Shown piece by piece: positions 51,891-60,710 of a stretch of DNA of 64,000 nt. The number at the start of each line of letters is the position of its first letter. The first letter of the stretch is position 1. The position numbers and the translations under genes were made by a program. Source of the DNA: Nocardioides sp. GY 10127 (GTDB taxonomy: Bacteria > Actinomycetota > Actinomycetes > Propionibacteriales > Nocardioidaceae); assembly GCF_004919085.1 (NCBI RefSeq), contig NZ_STGL01000005.1, forward strand, positions 372,001 through 436,000. Reading direction: 5' to 3'. The notes beneath the pieces were generated by a model that did not search any database, was not told where the DNA came from, and saw only the letters and a list, made by a program, of their open reading frames with translations.

Positions 51891-52924
51891 GCGGAGGTCT
51901 CCTCGCGGTCGGTGCTGCTGCCGGTGCTGGGGTCGGTGCTGCTGTCGTCCGGTGCGCCGGGCTCGGTGCTGCTGGTGTGGCCGGTGAGGGACAGGAACAC
52001 GTCGTCCAGGGTGGGCCGCCGCAGCCCCACGTCCAGGACCTCGATCCCCTCCCCGGTCAGCCCCGTCAGCAGGTGCTGGAGCGCGGCGACGCCGGCGCCC
52101 GGGGCGCCCGGCACCGCCGCGGTGAGCCGGCGGCCGCCGTCCTCGACGGCGACCTCGCCCAGCGCCACGGCGCCCAGGACGCGGCGGACGTCGTCCGCGC
52201 GGGCCGGGTCCACGAGGACCACCTCGACCCGCTCGCCGCCGGTCCGGGCCTTGAGCTCGTCGGCCGTGCCCCGGGCGATCGCCCGGCCCCGGTCGATCAC
52301 CACGATGTCGTCTGCCAGCCGGTCGGCCTCCTCCAGGTACTGCGTGGTGAGGAGCAGCGTGGCCCCCGACGACACCAGCTCCCGGATGACGTCCCACATC
52401 TGCAGGCGGCTGCGCGGGTCGAGCCCGGTGGTCGGCTCGTCCAGCACCAGCACGGGGGGCTCCGCCACGAGGGCGCCCGCGAGGTCCAGCCGTCGGCGCA
52501 TGCCGCCGGAGTACGTCTTGGACGGGCGGTCGCCCGCGTCGTCCAGGCCGAACCGCTCCAGGAGCTCCCGCGCCCGCTCGCGCGAGCGCCGACGGCCCAG
52601 CCCGTAGAGCCGCCCGACCATCACCAGGTTCTCGAACCCGGTGAGGTGCTCGTCGACCGCCGCGTACTGCCCCGACAACCCGATCCGCGCCCGGACCCCG
52701 TCGGGGTCGGCGAGCACGTCGACGCCCGCGATCGTCGCGGAGCCGGCGTCGGGCCGCAGCAGCGTGGTCAGGCAGCGCACCGACGTGGTCTTGCCCGCGC
52801 CGTTGGGCCCGAGGAGCGCCAGGACGGTGCCCTCCGGCACGTCGAGGTCGAGGCCCGAGAGCGCCTCGACGTCCTTGAAGCGCTTGGTGAGTCCTCGGGC
52901 GGAGATCATCGCTGGTGCCGGCAT
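51887..52924 (-). CDS. Daunorubicin-resistance-type ABC transporter ATPase (DrrA family)
   Basis: This is a 345-residue ATPase. Walker A is LLGPNGAGKTTSVR, the signature is YSGGMRRRLDLAGALV, Walker B is VLVLDEPTTGLD and the H-loop region is LLLTTQYLEEADRLAD, typical of DrrA. A C-terminal DrrA-specific domain (220-320) ends LRRPTLDDVFLSLTGH, followed by a Ser/Thr/Asp-rich tail. ATG 52924 follows GAGGA. Its upstream region contains a seven-copy hairpin array, so transcription from further upstream would pass through the array. Confidence 0.93.
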   Translation of the reverse strand: MPAPAMISARGLTKRFKDVEALSGLDLDVPEGTVLALLGPNGAGKTTSVRCLTTLLRPDAGSATIAGVDVLADPDGVRARIGLSGQYAAVDEHLTGFENLVMVGRLYGLGRRRSRERARELLERFGLDDAGDRPSKTYSGGMRRRLDLAGALVAEPPVLVLDEPTTGLDPRSRLQMWDVIRELVSSGATLLLTTQYLEEADRLADDIVVIDRGRAIARGTADELKARTGGERVEVVLVDPARADDVRRVLGAVALGEVAVEDGGRRLTAAVPGAPGAGVAALQHLLTGLTGEGIEVLDVGLRRPTLDDVFLSLTGHTSSTEPGAPDDSSTDPSTGSSTDREETSA

Positions 52925-53017
52925 GCCGTCCTCGTGGGGTCGGGGGTGATGGGTGCTCTGACCGGACGACGCGCCGGAACTCATCGGTGACCTGCGGCAG
53001 TTCCTCCCCGGCTGTCG

Positions 53018-53500
53018 GCGGTGCGCCAGCAACCTGCCCGCGCTCACCACCGGTTGCTCAGCCACCGCCATTCCGCAGATCTGCCAGGGGCGGTGCGCCA
53101 GCAACCTTCCTGCACTGTGACGACGTTGCTCAGCCACCGCTGTCCCGCGGCTGGCCGACGAGCGGTGCGCCAGCAACCTTCCGGCACCGTGACGACGTTG
53201 CTCAGCCACCGCCATTCCGCAGATCTGCCAGGGGCGGTGCGCCAGCAACCTTCCGGCACCGTGACGACGTTGCTCAGGCACCGCTGTCCGCGGCTGGCCG
53301 ACGAGCGGTGCGCCAGCAACCTGCCCGCGCTCACCACCGGTTGCTCAGCCACCGCCATTCCGCAGATCTGCCAGGGGCGGTGCGCCAGCAACCTTCCGGC
53401 ACCGTGACGACGTTGCTCAGCCACCGCTGTCCCCCCAGAACAGCCAGGAGCGGTGCACCAGCAACCCATCCGCACTCAGAACAGGTTGCTCGGACACCGC
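53018..53500. repeat. Seven-copy hairpin array with a 72-bp period
   Basis: Seven 51-base units start at 53018, 53090, 53162, 53234, 53305, 53377 and 53450. Each has outer arms GCGGTG/CACCGC, a 4x4 internal mismatch, inner arms AGCAAC/GTTGCT and a 19-base loop. Loops are of two main types. Spacers of about 21 bases alternate between CATTCCGCAGATCTGCCAGG-type and TGTCCCGCGGCTGGCCGACG-type, giving a 144-base higher-order period. The last unit is diverged in loop and spacer but keeps both arm pairs. It lies between the minus-strand gene ending at 53565 and the ABC ATPase start at 52924. Confidence 0.92.
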
Positions 53501-53564
53501 CCACCAGCCGGCACCACCGGCTCCGGAAGGAGCGGCCCCTACGCCTGCACCTCGACCCGCGGCG

Positions 53565-54101
53565 TCAGGCGATGCCGCGCTCCGCCTGCTCCTCGTCCAC
53601 GCGGCGCTTCACGCGGCCCATCCCGGGCACCTTGGTGAGCAGCTCGTTGAGCTCGCGGGCGACGCCGAGGAGGTCGTGGACGTCGGGGGCGACCGTGCCG
53701 AGGGTGGTGAGGACGGGCATCACCTCGGTCTCCATCGACTCGGCGACCTCCGGCAGCTGGTCGATGAGCCTGACCAGCGCGGCGACCTCCTCGGGGGAGG
53801 TCGTGTCGGCGAGCTCGCGGGCGAGGGGGAGCAGCCGGTCCAGGACGGGGGTCAGCTCGGTGAGCCGCGGCTCGAGGACGTCCACGAGCGCCTCGATGCG
53901 CGCGACCTGGCCGGCGGCGCCCACGAGCAGGTCCGCCCCGCCCTGCCGGGTGACCTCGATCCGCGCGATGAGCTCCTCGGCGGCCAGCCGGGTGCCCTCG
54001 ATGCGGTCCAGGAGCGACTCGACGCCCGGGAGCAGCGCGAAGGCCCGCGGCAGGAGGTCGAGCAGCTGGTTCACGGGGTCGAGCGGGTTCGGCAGGCGCA
54101 C
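53565..54101 (-). CDS. Hypothetical helical protein, actinobacterial type
   Basis: This is a 178-residue, almost entirely helical protein with Leu/Val heptad patterns and many Glu/Arg residues (RIEGTRLAAEELIARIEVTR, then RIEALVDVLEPRLTELTPVLDRLL). It probably forms a long bundle or coiled coil. The end, KVPGMGRVKRRVDEEQ, is basic. Similar 'RLPNPL...LLPR' proteins occur in related actinobacteria, from memory, with no assigned function. I chose GTG 54101 (MRLPNPL); GTG 54131 would add ten mostly basic residues. Confidence 0.62.
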   Translation of the reverse strand: MRLPNPLDPVNQLLDLLPRAFALLPGVESLLDRIEGTRLAAEELIARIEVTRQGGADLLVGAAGQVARIEALVDVLEPRLTELTPVLDRLLPLARELADTTSPEEVAALVRLIDQLPEVAESMETEVMPVLTTLGTVAPDVHDLLGVARELNELLTKVPGMGRVKRRVDEEQAERGIA

Positions 54102-54227
54102 CCCTCGACGCTGCCAGCGGCGGGGCGTCACCGCCTCACCCGCGGGCGTGCCCGCGCGTCACACCGCCCCCCACGTCCGCCCGTCGCCCCACCCGGCCGG
54201 TCGCACCTGCGGGCTAGCGTCGATGCC

Positions 54228-54746
54228 ATGACCCCCGCCGACCTGCTGACCGACGCCTTCTCCCGCACCCTCGAGTCCGTGACGGGCGCGGTGGAGGGCC
54301 TCACCGACGAGGACCTGGCGTGGCAGCCCGCGCCGGGCACGAACTCGATCGCCTGGCTCGTGTGGCACCTGACGCGGGTGCAGGACGACCACGTGGCGGA
54401 CGTCGCGGGCACGCCCCAGGTCTGGGAGGCCCAGGGCTTCGCCGACCGGATGCTCCCCGCCTTCGCCCCGGGCGTCGGCCGCGGCGACACCGGGTACGGC
54501 CACACGCCCGAGCAGGTGGCCGCCGTCCGTGCCTCGGCAGACGACCTGCTCGCCTACCTGGCCGCCGTCACCGACGCCACCGCGACCTTCCTGGCCACGG
54601 TCGAGCCCGCCGACCTCGACGCGGTCGTCGACACGCGGTGGGACCCGCCGGTCACCCTCGGCGTCCGCCTGGTCAGCGTCGTCGACGACGACGCCCAGCA
54701 CGCGGGCCAGGCGGGCTACCTGCGCGGCCTGCTCGAGCGCCGGTAG
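54228..54746 (+). CDS. DinB/DUF664 superfamily protein
   Basis: This is a 172-residue four-helix-bundle protein of the DinB-like group, which includes mycothiol- and bacillithiol-dependent S-transferases. The metal-site pattern is suggested by AWLVWHLTRVQDDHVADVAG (first His, about residue 49) and VVDDDAQHAGQAGYLRGL near the end (second conserved His). The ATG at 54228 is preceded by TAGCGT 7 bases upstream, so it may be leaderless. Mycothiol use would fit an organism with ino1, but the substrate is unknown. Confidence 0.82.
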   Translation: MTPADLLTDAFSRTLESVTGAVEGLTDEDLAWQPAPGTNSIAWLVWHLTRVQDDHVADVAGTPQVWEAQGFADRMLPAFAPGVGRGDTGYGHTPEQVAAVRASADDLLAYLAAVTDATATFLATVEPADLDAVVDTRWDPPVTLGVRLVSVVDDDAQHAGQAGYLRGLLERR

Positions 54747-54791
54747 CCCGGCGCCACACGGGCACCACGCGGGCACCACGCGGGCGCCGGG
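54747..54791. terminator. Bidirectional terminator between dinB-like and MFS genes
   Basis: CCCGGCGCC (54747-54755) and GGCGCCGGG (54783-54791) form a perfect 9-bp stem directly after the dinB-like stop codon. The 27-base loop contains short repeats of GGGCACCACGC. The flanking genes converge. Confidence 0.65.
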
Positions 54792-54801
54792 CAGGAGCCG
54801 A

Positions 54802-56094
54802 TCAGGCCGTGACGCCGTGCCCGCGCACCACGCGGTAGCGCACGAAGGACGGCACGATCAGCGCGGCCGCCACGATGCCGAGCACGACGAGGACGCCGCC
54901 GCCGGCCGCGGCCGCAGCCGCACCGACGGACGCGGCGGCCGCCCCGTGGATCGTGTCCGCGATCCGGGGCCCACCGGCCACGACGACGATGAACACGCCC
55001 TGGAGCCGGCCGCGCACGGAGTCCTCGGCCGCGCTCTGCAGCATCGACGTCCGGAAGGCGGCCGAGGCCATGTCCGCGGCGCCGCCGACGACGAGGAGCA
55101 CGAGCGCGACCCCGAGCGCGACCGTCGAGCCCGCCCCGGCGGCGGCCATGACGGCGACGCCGAAGCCCAGCATCGACACGCCCCACACCACGATGCAGAC
55201 GAGGACGGCGAGGCCCTGCCGGCTGATCCGCGAGACCCAGCCGGAGAACACGCCGCCGATCACCGCGCCGGCCGGGATGGCGGCGTAGAGCAGGGCGAAC
55301 ACGATGCCGCCCTCCTCCGGGCCGCCGAAGTCGACGTGCGCGATCTCCGGGAACAGGGCCCGCGGCATGCCGAAGACCATCGCGATGAGGTCGGCCACGA
55401 AGGACATGAGCAGCACCGGCTGCGTGCGCAGGTAGGCGAAGCCGTCGATCACGGCCCGCAGGCCGGGGGTCTGGGTGGCCGCACCCTCGACCGCGAGCGA
55501 GGGCAGGCCGATGACGGCCCACAGCGTCGCGAACAGCGACAGGGTGTCGAACGTGTAGAGCCAGGCGTAGCCGGTGAAGGGGATGAGGACGCCGGCCACC
55601 AGCGGGCCCGCGATGGCCCCCGCCTGCATGACGGTCATGTTGAGCGAGTTGGCCGCCGGCAGCTGCTCGGGCGGGAGCAGCTTGGGGAGCACCGCGCTGC
55701 GGGTCGGCTGGTTGACCGCGAAGAACGCCTGCTGGACGGCGAACAGCACCAGCAGCAGCCACACGTTCCCGAGCCCGAGGAACGCCTGGACGGCGAACAG
55801 GCCGCTGGTCACGACGAGCCCGACGGTGGTCACCTGGAGGATGCGGCGCCGGTCGAACACGTCGGCCAGCGCGCCGCCGTAGAGGCCGAACACCACCAGC
55901 GGGACGAGCCCGAAGACGCCGGTGAGGCCCACGTAGGCCGAGGACCCGGTGTCCGCGTAGATCTGGGCGGGCACGGCGACGATGGTCAGCTGCGCCCCGA
56001 TGACGGTCACGATGTTGGCCGACCAGAGGCGGCGGAAGTGCGGCTCCGCGAGCGGACGGGTGTCGGCCAGGACGGCCCGGAGGCGGGGACTCAC
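54802..56094 (-). CDS. MFS transporter (EntS/MFS_3-type exporter)
   Basis: This is a 430-residue major facilitator with 11-12 hydrophobic segments. Between helices 2 and 3 the family motif A appears as GGALADVFDRRRIL. The second half begins around residue 225 after a short loop. The pattern FRRLWSANIVTVIGAQLTIVAVPAQIY at the start, quoted in part, is typical of enterobactin-exporter-like MFS_3 proteins. GTG 56094 places the start at the usual family N-terminus; no strong ribosome binding site is visible. The substrate is unknown. Confidence 0.87.
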   Translation of the reverse strand: MSPRLRAVLADTRPLAEPHFRRLWSANIVTVIGAQLTIVAVPAQIYADTGSSAYVGLTGVFGLVPLVVFGLYGGALADVFDRRRILQVTTVGLVVTSGLFAVQAFLGLGNVWLLLVLFAVQQAFFAVNQPTRSAVLPKLLPPEQLPAANSLNMTVMQAGAIAGPLVAGVLIPFTGYAWLYTFDTLSLFATLWAVIGLPSLAVEGAATQTPGLRAVIDGFAYLRTQPVLLMSFVADLIAMVFGMPRALFPEIAHVDFGGPEEGGIVFALLYAAIPAGAVIGGVFSGWVSRISRQGLAVLVCIVVWGVSMLGFGVAVMAAAGAGSTVALGVALVLLVVGGAADMASAAFRTSMLQSAAEDSVRGRLQGVFIVVVAGGPRIADTIHGAAAASVGAAAAAAGGGVLVVLGIVAAALIVPSFVRYRVVRGHGVTA

Positions 56095-56323
56095 GGGCGA
56101 CCACTGTGCCACCGAGACCGGGTGCGCCCCGCATCCGTCCAGGGGGAGGACGTGCCCCCGCCGCGGCGACGCGGGACCCCGCGCCGGCGTCACGGCCCCG
56201 TCACGAACCGGCCGCAGCCCGCCGAGGTGTCTGGGAAGGCCGCCCCGGACGGTCTACGGTGAGCCCGCCCGTCCACGAGAAGACCCCCGGCGCCCCGGGT
56301 GTCGCGAGCGCAAGGAGACCGCC

Positions 56324-57310
56324 GTGGCCCCACGCCCGCCCGGACGGTCCGTGGTGGAGGAGATGCCGCGTGGACCGGTCGCGCCGGTCGTCCCGACCGG
56401 TGGCCTGGGGGTGCGCTGCTCGGGCGTCGTCCACCTCTACCGCACCTTCGAGGGCCACGACGTGGTCGCGCTCTCCGGGGTCGACCTGGTGATCCGCCCC
56501 GGTGAGCGGGTCGCGTTCCTCGGCCCCTCCGGATCGGGGAAGTCCACGCTGCTCACCCTGCTCGGCGGCATCCAGAAGCCCAGCGCGGGCCGGATCTTCC
56601 TGGGCGACCACGAGATCTCCCGGATGCCCGAGCCGGAGCTGGCGGCGCTGCGCTCCCGCCGCGTCAGCACGATGCTCCAGGGCGCCACCCGCAACCTGCT
56701 GCCCTACGCCACCGCCCGCCAGAACGTCGCGTTCGCCCGGCTCGCGCTCACGAGGGCCGAGCGGCGCGAGGCGGTGCCGGAGCGCGACCTGCTCGCGCGC
56801 GTGGGTCTGGACGGCGTGGCCGACCAGGTCGTCACGACCCTCTCCGGCGGCCAGCGCCAGCGCCTCGCCCTCGCCTGTGCGGTGGCCTGCGGGCCCCAGC
56901 TGCTGCTCGCCGACGAGCCGACCAGCCAGCTCTCGCACGCCGACCGGGACGCCGTCGTCGCCCTCCTGCACGACCTCGGCGACGAGCTCGGGACCACCGT
57001 CGTGGTGGTCACCCACGCCCCCGAGGTCGCCGAGACCTTCCCCCGCACGGTCACCATGAAGGGCGGCCGAGTGGGCTCCGAGGGCCACGCCGGCGCCGAG
57101 TACGTGGTGGTCGGGGCCGAGGGCGTCGTCCACCTCCCCACGCACCTGGCCGAGGAGTGGCCGGCCGGGACGCTGGTGCGGATCGAGCCCGAGGACGTCG
57201 ACCGGCTCGTCGTGTCGCGGGGTGCGGCCCGGCCCGCGGGTGACCCGGCCGCGGGTGACCCGGCCGCGCTAGGCGTCGCGGCGGCCGAGCCGGACGGGGT
57301 GGACCGGTGA
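56324..57310 (+). CDS. ABC transporter ATPase (MacB/LolD-type), first of the exporter operon
   Basis: This is a 328-residue ATPase. Walker A is LGPSGSGKSTLLTLLGG, the signature LSGGQRQRLALACAV and Walker B LLLADEPTSQLS; the usual SALD after Walker B is changed to SQLS. A C-terminal extension (about 240-328) has no known domain. GTG 56324 has AAGGAG 6 bases upstream. It overlaps the next gene by four bases. Together with a second ATPase and two FtsX-type permeases it should form a heteromeric exporter or mechanotransmission complex. Confidence 0.9.
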   Translation: MAPRPPGRSVVEEMPRGPVAPVVPTGGLGVRCSGVVHLYRTFEGHDVVALSGVDLVIRPGERVAFLGPSGSGKSTLLTLLGGIQKPSAGRIFLGDHEISRMPEPELAALRSRRVSTMLQGATRNLLPYATARQNVAFARLALTRAERREAVPERDLLARVGLDGVADQVVTTLSGGQRQRLALACAVACGPQLLLADEPTSQLSHADRDAVVALLHDLGDELGTTVVVVTHAPEVAETFPRTVTMKGGRVGSEGHAGAEYVVVGAEGVVHLPTHLAEEWPAGTLVRIEPEDVDRLVVSRGAARPAGDPAAGDPAALGVAAAEPDGVDR

Positions 57311-58245
57311 CGGCCGACCTGGTGCTCACCGACGTCACCCACGAGGCCGGCGGCCGGACGCTGCTCGCCGACGTGGCCGTGACCTTCCCCGCCGGCTCGA
57401 TGACCGCGCTGTCGGGGCCGAGCGGGTCGGGGAAGACCACGCTCCTGTCCATCGCCGGCGGGCTGGTGCGTCCCACCGTCGGCGCGGCCGCGCACGGGGA
57501 GGAGCCCACCTGGACCGGCTCGGGCGACCCGCGCCCCGACGTGGCCTTCGTGCTCCAGGTCTACGGGCTGGTGCCGGTGCTCTCCGCTGCGGAGAACGTC
57601 TCCGTGGCCCTGCGCGCCCGCGGCCTCGCGCCCGCCGAGGCGGACGAACGGGCGCTGGCCGCCCTCGGCCGCTTCGGCATCGCCGACCTCGGCGCGCGCC
57701 AGGTCGAGGAGCTCTCCGGCGGCCAGATGCAGCGCGTCGCGCTCGCCCGCGGCCTCGCCGTCGGCGCCGCCGTGCTGCTCGCCGACGAGCCGACCAGCGA
57801 GCTGGACGAGACCAACCGCGCCCACGTCCTCGCCGAGCTGCGGGCCGAGGCCGACCGCGGCGCCGTCGTGGTCGTCGCCACGCACGACCCCGCCGTCGTC
57901 GCCGCCTGCGACCACCACGTCTCCCTCGACGACGGGCGCGTGGTGCTCGACGAGCGGGGCGGGTCTCGAGGCTCGGCCGTGGACGGCCTCGCACCTCGAC
58001 CACCGGAGGCGCCGGAGGCACCTCGACCGGCGGTGGCGGCCCGACCTGCGGAGGCACCTCGACCGGCGGAGGCGGCCGTGGACGGGTCTCGAGGCTCGGC
58101 CGTGGACGGCCTCGCACCTCGACCACCGGAGGCACCTCGACCACCGGAGGCACCTCGACCACCGGAGCCGGTGGCACCGGACCCGCGGGCGGACGACGGG
58201 GAGGACCCGCACGCGGCGTTCCGCCGACCCCCGGGCGCCCCGTGA
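57307..58245 (+). CDS. ABC transporter ATPase, second, with repeat-derived Pro/Ala tail
   Basis: This is a 312-residue ATPase. Walker A is LSGPSGSGKTTLLSIAGG, the signature LSGGQMQRVALARGLA, Walker B VLLADEPTSELD and the H-loop VVATHDP. The segment between Walker A and the Q-loop is shortened. After residue about 218 the tail is entirely Pro/Ala/Arg-rich (GSRGSAVDGLAPRPPEAP), encoded by repeats at 57961-58167. The true ATPase domain is of normal size, so the tail looks like an insertion. It overlaps both neighbouring genes by four bases. Confidence 0.9.
   Translation: MTADLVLTDVTHEAGGRTLLADVAVTFPAGSMTALSGPSGSGKTTLLSIAGGLVRPTVGAAAHGEEPTWTGSGDPRPDVAFVLQVYGLVPVLSAAENVSVALRARGLAPAEADERALAALGRFGIADLGARQVEELSGGQMQRVALARGLAVGAAVLLADEPTSELDETNRAHVLAELRAEADRGAVVVVATHDPAVVAACDHHVSLDDGRVVLDERGGSRGSAVDGLAPRPPEAPEAPRPAVAARPAEAPRPAEAAVDGSRGSAVDGLAPRPPEAPRPPEAPRPPEPVAPDPRADDGEDPHAAFRRPPGAP
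57961..58167. repeat. Intergenic-type repeat inserted in frame in an ABC ATPase gene
   Basis: A 50-base sequence beginning GGGTCTCGAGGCTCGGCCGT is present identically at 57961-58010 and 58084-58133, an offset of 123 bases (41 codons). An 18-base unit, GCACCTCGACCACCGGAG, is then repeated three times at 58114-58167. The 50-mer has partial dyad symmetry (GGTCTCGAGGC against GCCTCG...CTCGACC). All offsets are multiples of three, so the frame stays open. Confidence 0.9.
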
Positions 58246-60710
58246 CCCGGACCCTGCGCGGCGCGTGGTCGCGCCGCTCCACGCTCCTGCCCCTGCTCGC
58301 GCTCACCGTGGTCGTCGTGGCCGGCGTGGTCGCCGTCCTGGGGCTGGCGGGTGCCGCGGGGACGTCCCGCGCGCTGGCCCTGCCGCTCCTCGTGCTGGGC
58401 GCGGTCGCGCTGCCCACGACCGGCGCCGAGCTCGCGCGCGCCCGCCGCGGCGAGATCGCCCTGGCCCGCCTGCGCGGCCTCGAGGGGGCGCCGCTGCTCG
58501 TGCTCCTGGCGGCCGAGCCCCTGCTCGTCCTGGCGCTCGGCGGTCTGGTGGGCGCGGGGGCCGGCCTCGGCGTCGCGGCCGCCGCGACCCGGGCCTGGGT
58601 GGGCCTCCCCGCCACCGCCGTCGCCTCCTCCGGCGTGCTCGCCGGGTCCCTGGTGGCGGCGGTCGGGGTCCTGCTGGCCGGCCTCGTCGCGGTGGCCGTG
58701 GGCATGGTCGCCGCCCTCCGGGAGCCGCTGACCGACCAGGTCGGGGGTCGGCCCCGTCGCCGCGCCGCGGGCCTGGCGGCGCTGTTCGGGCAGGTGCTCG
58801 TCGTCGTCGCGGCCGTCGTGGCCTGCTACCGGGCGAGCCTGCTGGACACCGCGGACCCCGGCGCCGACGTCCACCCCGACCTGCTCGTCCTCGCCGGTTC
58901 GGCCCTGGTCGGGCTGGCCGTGGGCGGCCTGGCGCTGGCGCTGGGTCGGCTGTCGGCGTCCCTGCTGGTGCGCCGCGGCACGGCGGACCTCGCCTCCTTC
59001 GTGGCCGTCCGGCGCGTGGCGCGCACGGCGGACGCGGCGGCGGCCGTGCGCGTGCTGATCGCCGCCGCCGTGGTCGCCGGGCTGGCGCTCACCGCGGCCG
59101 ACGAGGTGGACGCCTGGGCCGACGACACCTCCCGGCTCGAGGCCGGCGGGCCGGTGAGCATCGCGCCCACCGACCCCAGCGCCACCGACCTCACCGCCGC
59201 CGGGCTCCTCTCCCTCACCCAGCGCCTCGACGACTCCGGGCGGTACCTGATGGCGGCGGTCGTCGTCCCGGGCGCCGGCTCGGCGCTCGAGCGGCGGGTC
59301 TACTGGGACGCCTCCCGGGCCCAGGCCGTGCTCGGCGACTTCTACGCGAGCACCCCCGCGGCCGGGGTCGAGGCCGCCTCGGGCAGCGGGCTGCCGATGC
59401 TGTCGCCCGCCTCGGTCTTCGCGGGCGTCTCCGACACCGCGGCCGTGGCCTCCGGCACCTTCCTCAACGTCACCGTGGGCGGGGTCGGCGCGCGCAGCCG
59501 CGGCCGCCTCCTGCCCTCGGTGCGGGTGACGCTGCGCTCGGGCACCGGGCGACGGGTGGTCCGCACGTTCGACCTGACCGACCCGAGCCGGACGGGCCGC
59601 GCGCTCACCGGGACGGCGATGGTGCCGTGCGGCCCCGGCTGCAGCCTGGAGCAGGTGGTGCTCGCGAACCGGTCCGGGGCCGCGCACCTCCCGTGGCTGC
59701 TGCGCTCGGTCGGCCTCGGCGGTATCGAGCTCCTGGACCAGCCGTTCGGCGCGGCCGCCACGAGCGTCGACTTCGAGCGGGGCGGCATCCTGCGCCGCCC
59801 GGGCCACACGGGGGACGAGGCGGCGGACGGCACCGTCCCCGCGACGCCGGTCGTCACGGCGGACGGGCTCCTGGTGCCGGCCGGCAGCGGCGTCCTCGTG
59901 GCCGAGCCGACCCTCTCGCTGCCCGTGCCGGTCCTCGCCACGGACTCGGTCCTCGCCGAGGCGGCCGAGGCGGCGGCGGACGACAGCACGGACGCGGGCA
60001 CCGACGAGGGCACCGAGCTCACCGCGGAGTCCCCGGGCGGCGACGACCTCGCCGCCACGGTCGTCGGCACGGCGTCCGCCCTGCCCCTCGTCGGCGCCGA
60101 CGGCGTCCTCCTGGACCTCCCCACCAGCCTGGTGGGCGCCTCGCCCACCGTGCCCGCCGCCGAGCTGCGCGTGCTGGCCGCCGCCGACACCCCGCCGCGC
60201 CTCCTGGCGAAGGTGGAGCGGGCGCTCGGCGGGCGGGCGCGCACGCTGGCCCAGGTCCGCGAGGACGTCGTGGTGGCGACCGGCGCGATGCAGGCCCGCG
60301 TGTTCCTCCTGCTGGCCGGGTTCTGCCTCGCGGCGGCCCTGCTGGTGCTGGCGACGGCCGTGGCGCGGGAGCGCCGGGCCTGGGTGCACGACGTCGCGGC
60401 GCTGCGCTCGGCGGGGGTGCCGCTGGGCGTGCTGCGCGGCAGCGCCGTGCGCGAGGCCGCGTGGCTCGTGGTGCTCGCCGTCGGCGGTGCGGTGCTGGGC
60501 ACGGCGCTCGGCGCGTGGGTGCTGCTGCCCGCCCTGCGCCTGGTGGCGGTGCCCGAGCACGGCCTGGCCCTGGCGACCAGCCCCGCGTCCGGACCCCTGG
60601 CGCTGCTGGCGGTCGTCGTCGCCGTGGTGGTGGCGCTGGTGGTGCTCGTCGGCCGGTCGGTCGGCGCGGCCGGGACGCGCCCCGGCGTCCTGCGCGAGGA
60701 GGGCCGATGA
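58242..60710 (+). CDS. FtsX-like permease 1 of the ABC exporter
   Basis: This is an 822-residue permease. Eight or more hydrophobic segments are visible: one near residues 15-45, a cluster at 75-165 and 180-235, one near 260-285, and a C-terminal FtsX set from about 690 to 810 (RVFLLLAGFCLAAALLVLATA, then RSAGVPLGVLRGSAVREAAWL). A large extracytoplasmic domain (about 290-680) with a disulfide-compatible CGPGC lies between. GTG 58242 overlaps the ATPase stop by four bases. Confidence 0.85.
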   Translation: MTRTLRGAWSRRSTLLPLLALTVVVVAGVVAVLGLAGAAGTSRALALPLLVLGAVALPTTGAELARARRGEIALARLRGLEGAPLLVLLAAEPLLVLALGGLVGAGAGLGVAAAATRAWVGLPATAVASSGVLAGSLVAAVGVLLAGLVAVAVGMVAALREPLTDQVGGRPRRRAAGLAALFGQVLVVVAAVVACYRASLLDTADPGADVHPDLLVLAGSALVGLAVGGLALALGRLSASLLVRRGTADLASFVAVRRVARTADAAAAVRVLIAAAVVAGLALTAADEVDAWADDTSRLEAGGPVSIAPTDPSATDLTAAGLLSLTQRLDDSGRYLMAAVVVPGAGSALERRVYWDASRAQAVLGDFYASTPAAGVEAASGSGLPMLSPASVFAGVSDTAAVASGTFLNVTVGGVGARSRGRLLPSVRVTLRSGTGRRVVRTFDLTDPSRTGRALTGTAMVPCGPGCSLEQVVLANRSGAAHLPWLLRSVGLGGIELLDQPFGAAATSVDFERGGILRRPGHTGDEAADGTVPATPVVTADGLLVPAGSGVLVAEPTLSLPVPVLATDSVLAEAAEAAADDSTDAGTDEGTELTAESPGGDDLAATVVGTASALPLVGADGVLLDLPTSLVGASPTVPAAELRVLAAADTPPRLLAKVERALGGRARTLAQVREDVVVATGAMQARVFLLLAGFCLAAALLVLATAVARERRAWVHDVAALRSAGVPLGVLRGSAVREAAWLVVLAVGGAVLGTALGAWVLLPALRLVAVPEHGLALATSPASGPLALLAVVVAVVVALVVLVGRSVGAAGTRPGVLREEGR

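Noticed and set aside
53021..53475. Protein-coding frames through the hairpin array on both strands
   Set aside because: The 72-base period is a multiple of three, so both strands stay open by construction. No domain or ribosome binding site is seen.
53018..53500. CRISPR array
   Set aside because: The repeated unit is 51 bases with variable loops, the 'spacers' are only two alternating sequences, and no cas gene is visible.
58265..60706. The N-terminal 800 codons of a 1879-codon frame running into permease 2
   Set aside because: This part overlaps permease 1 in another frame and reads as Arg/Gly low complexity. The permease proper starts at ATG 60707 with a ribosome binding site.
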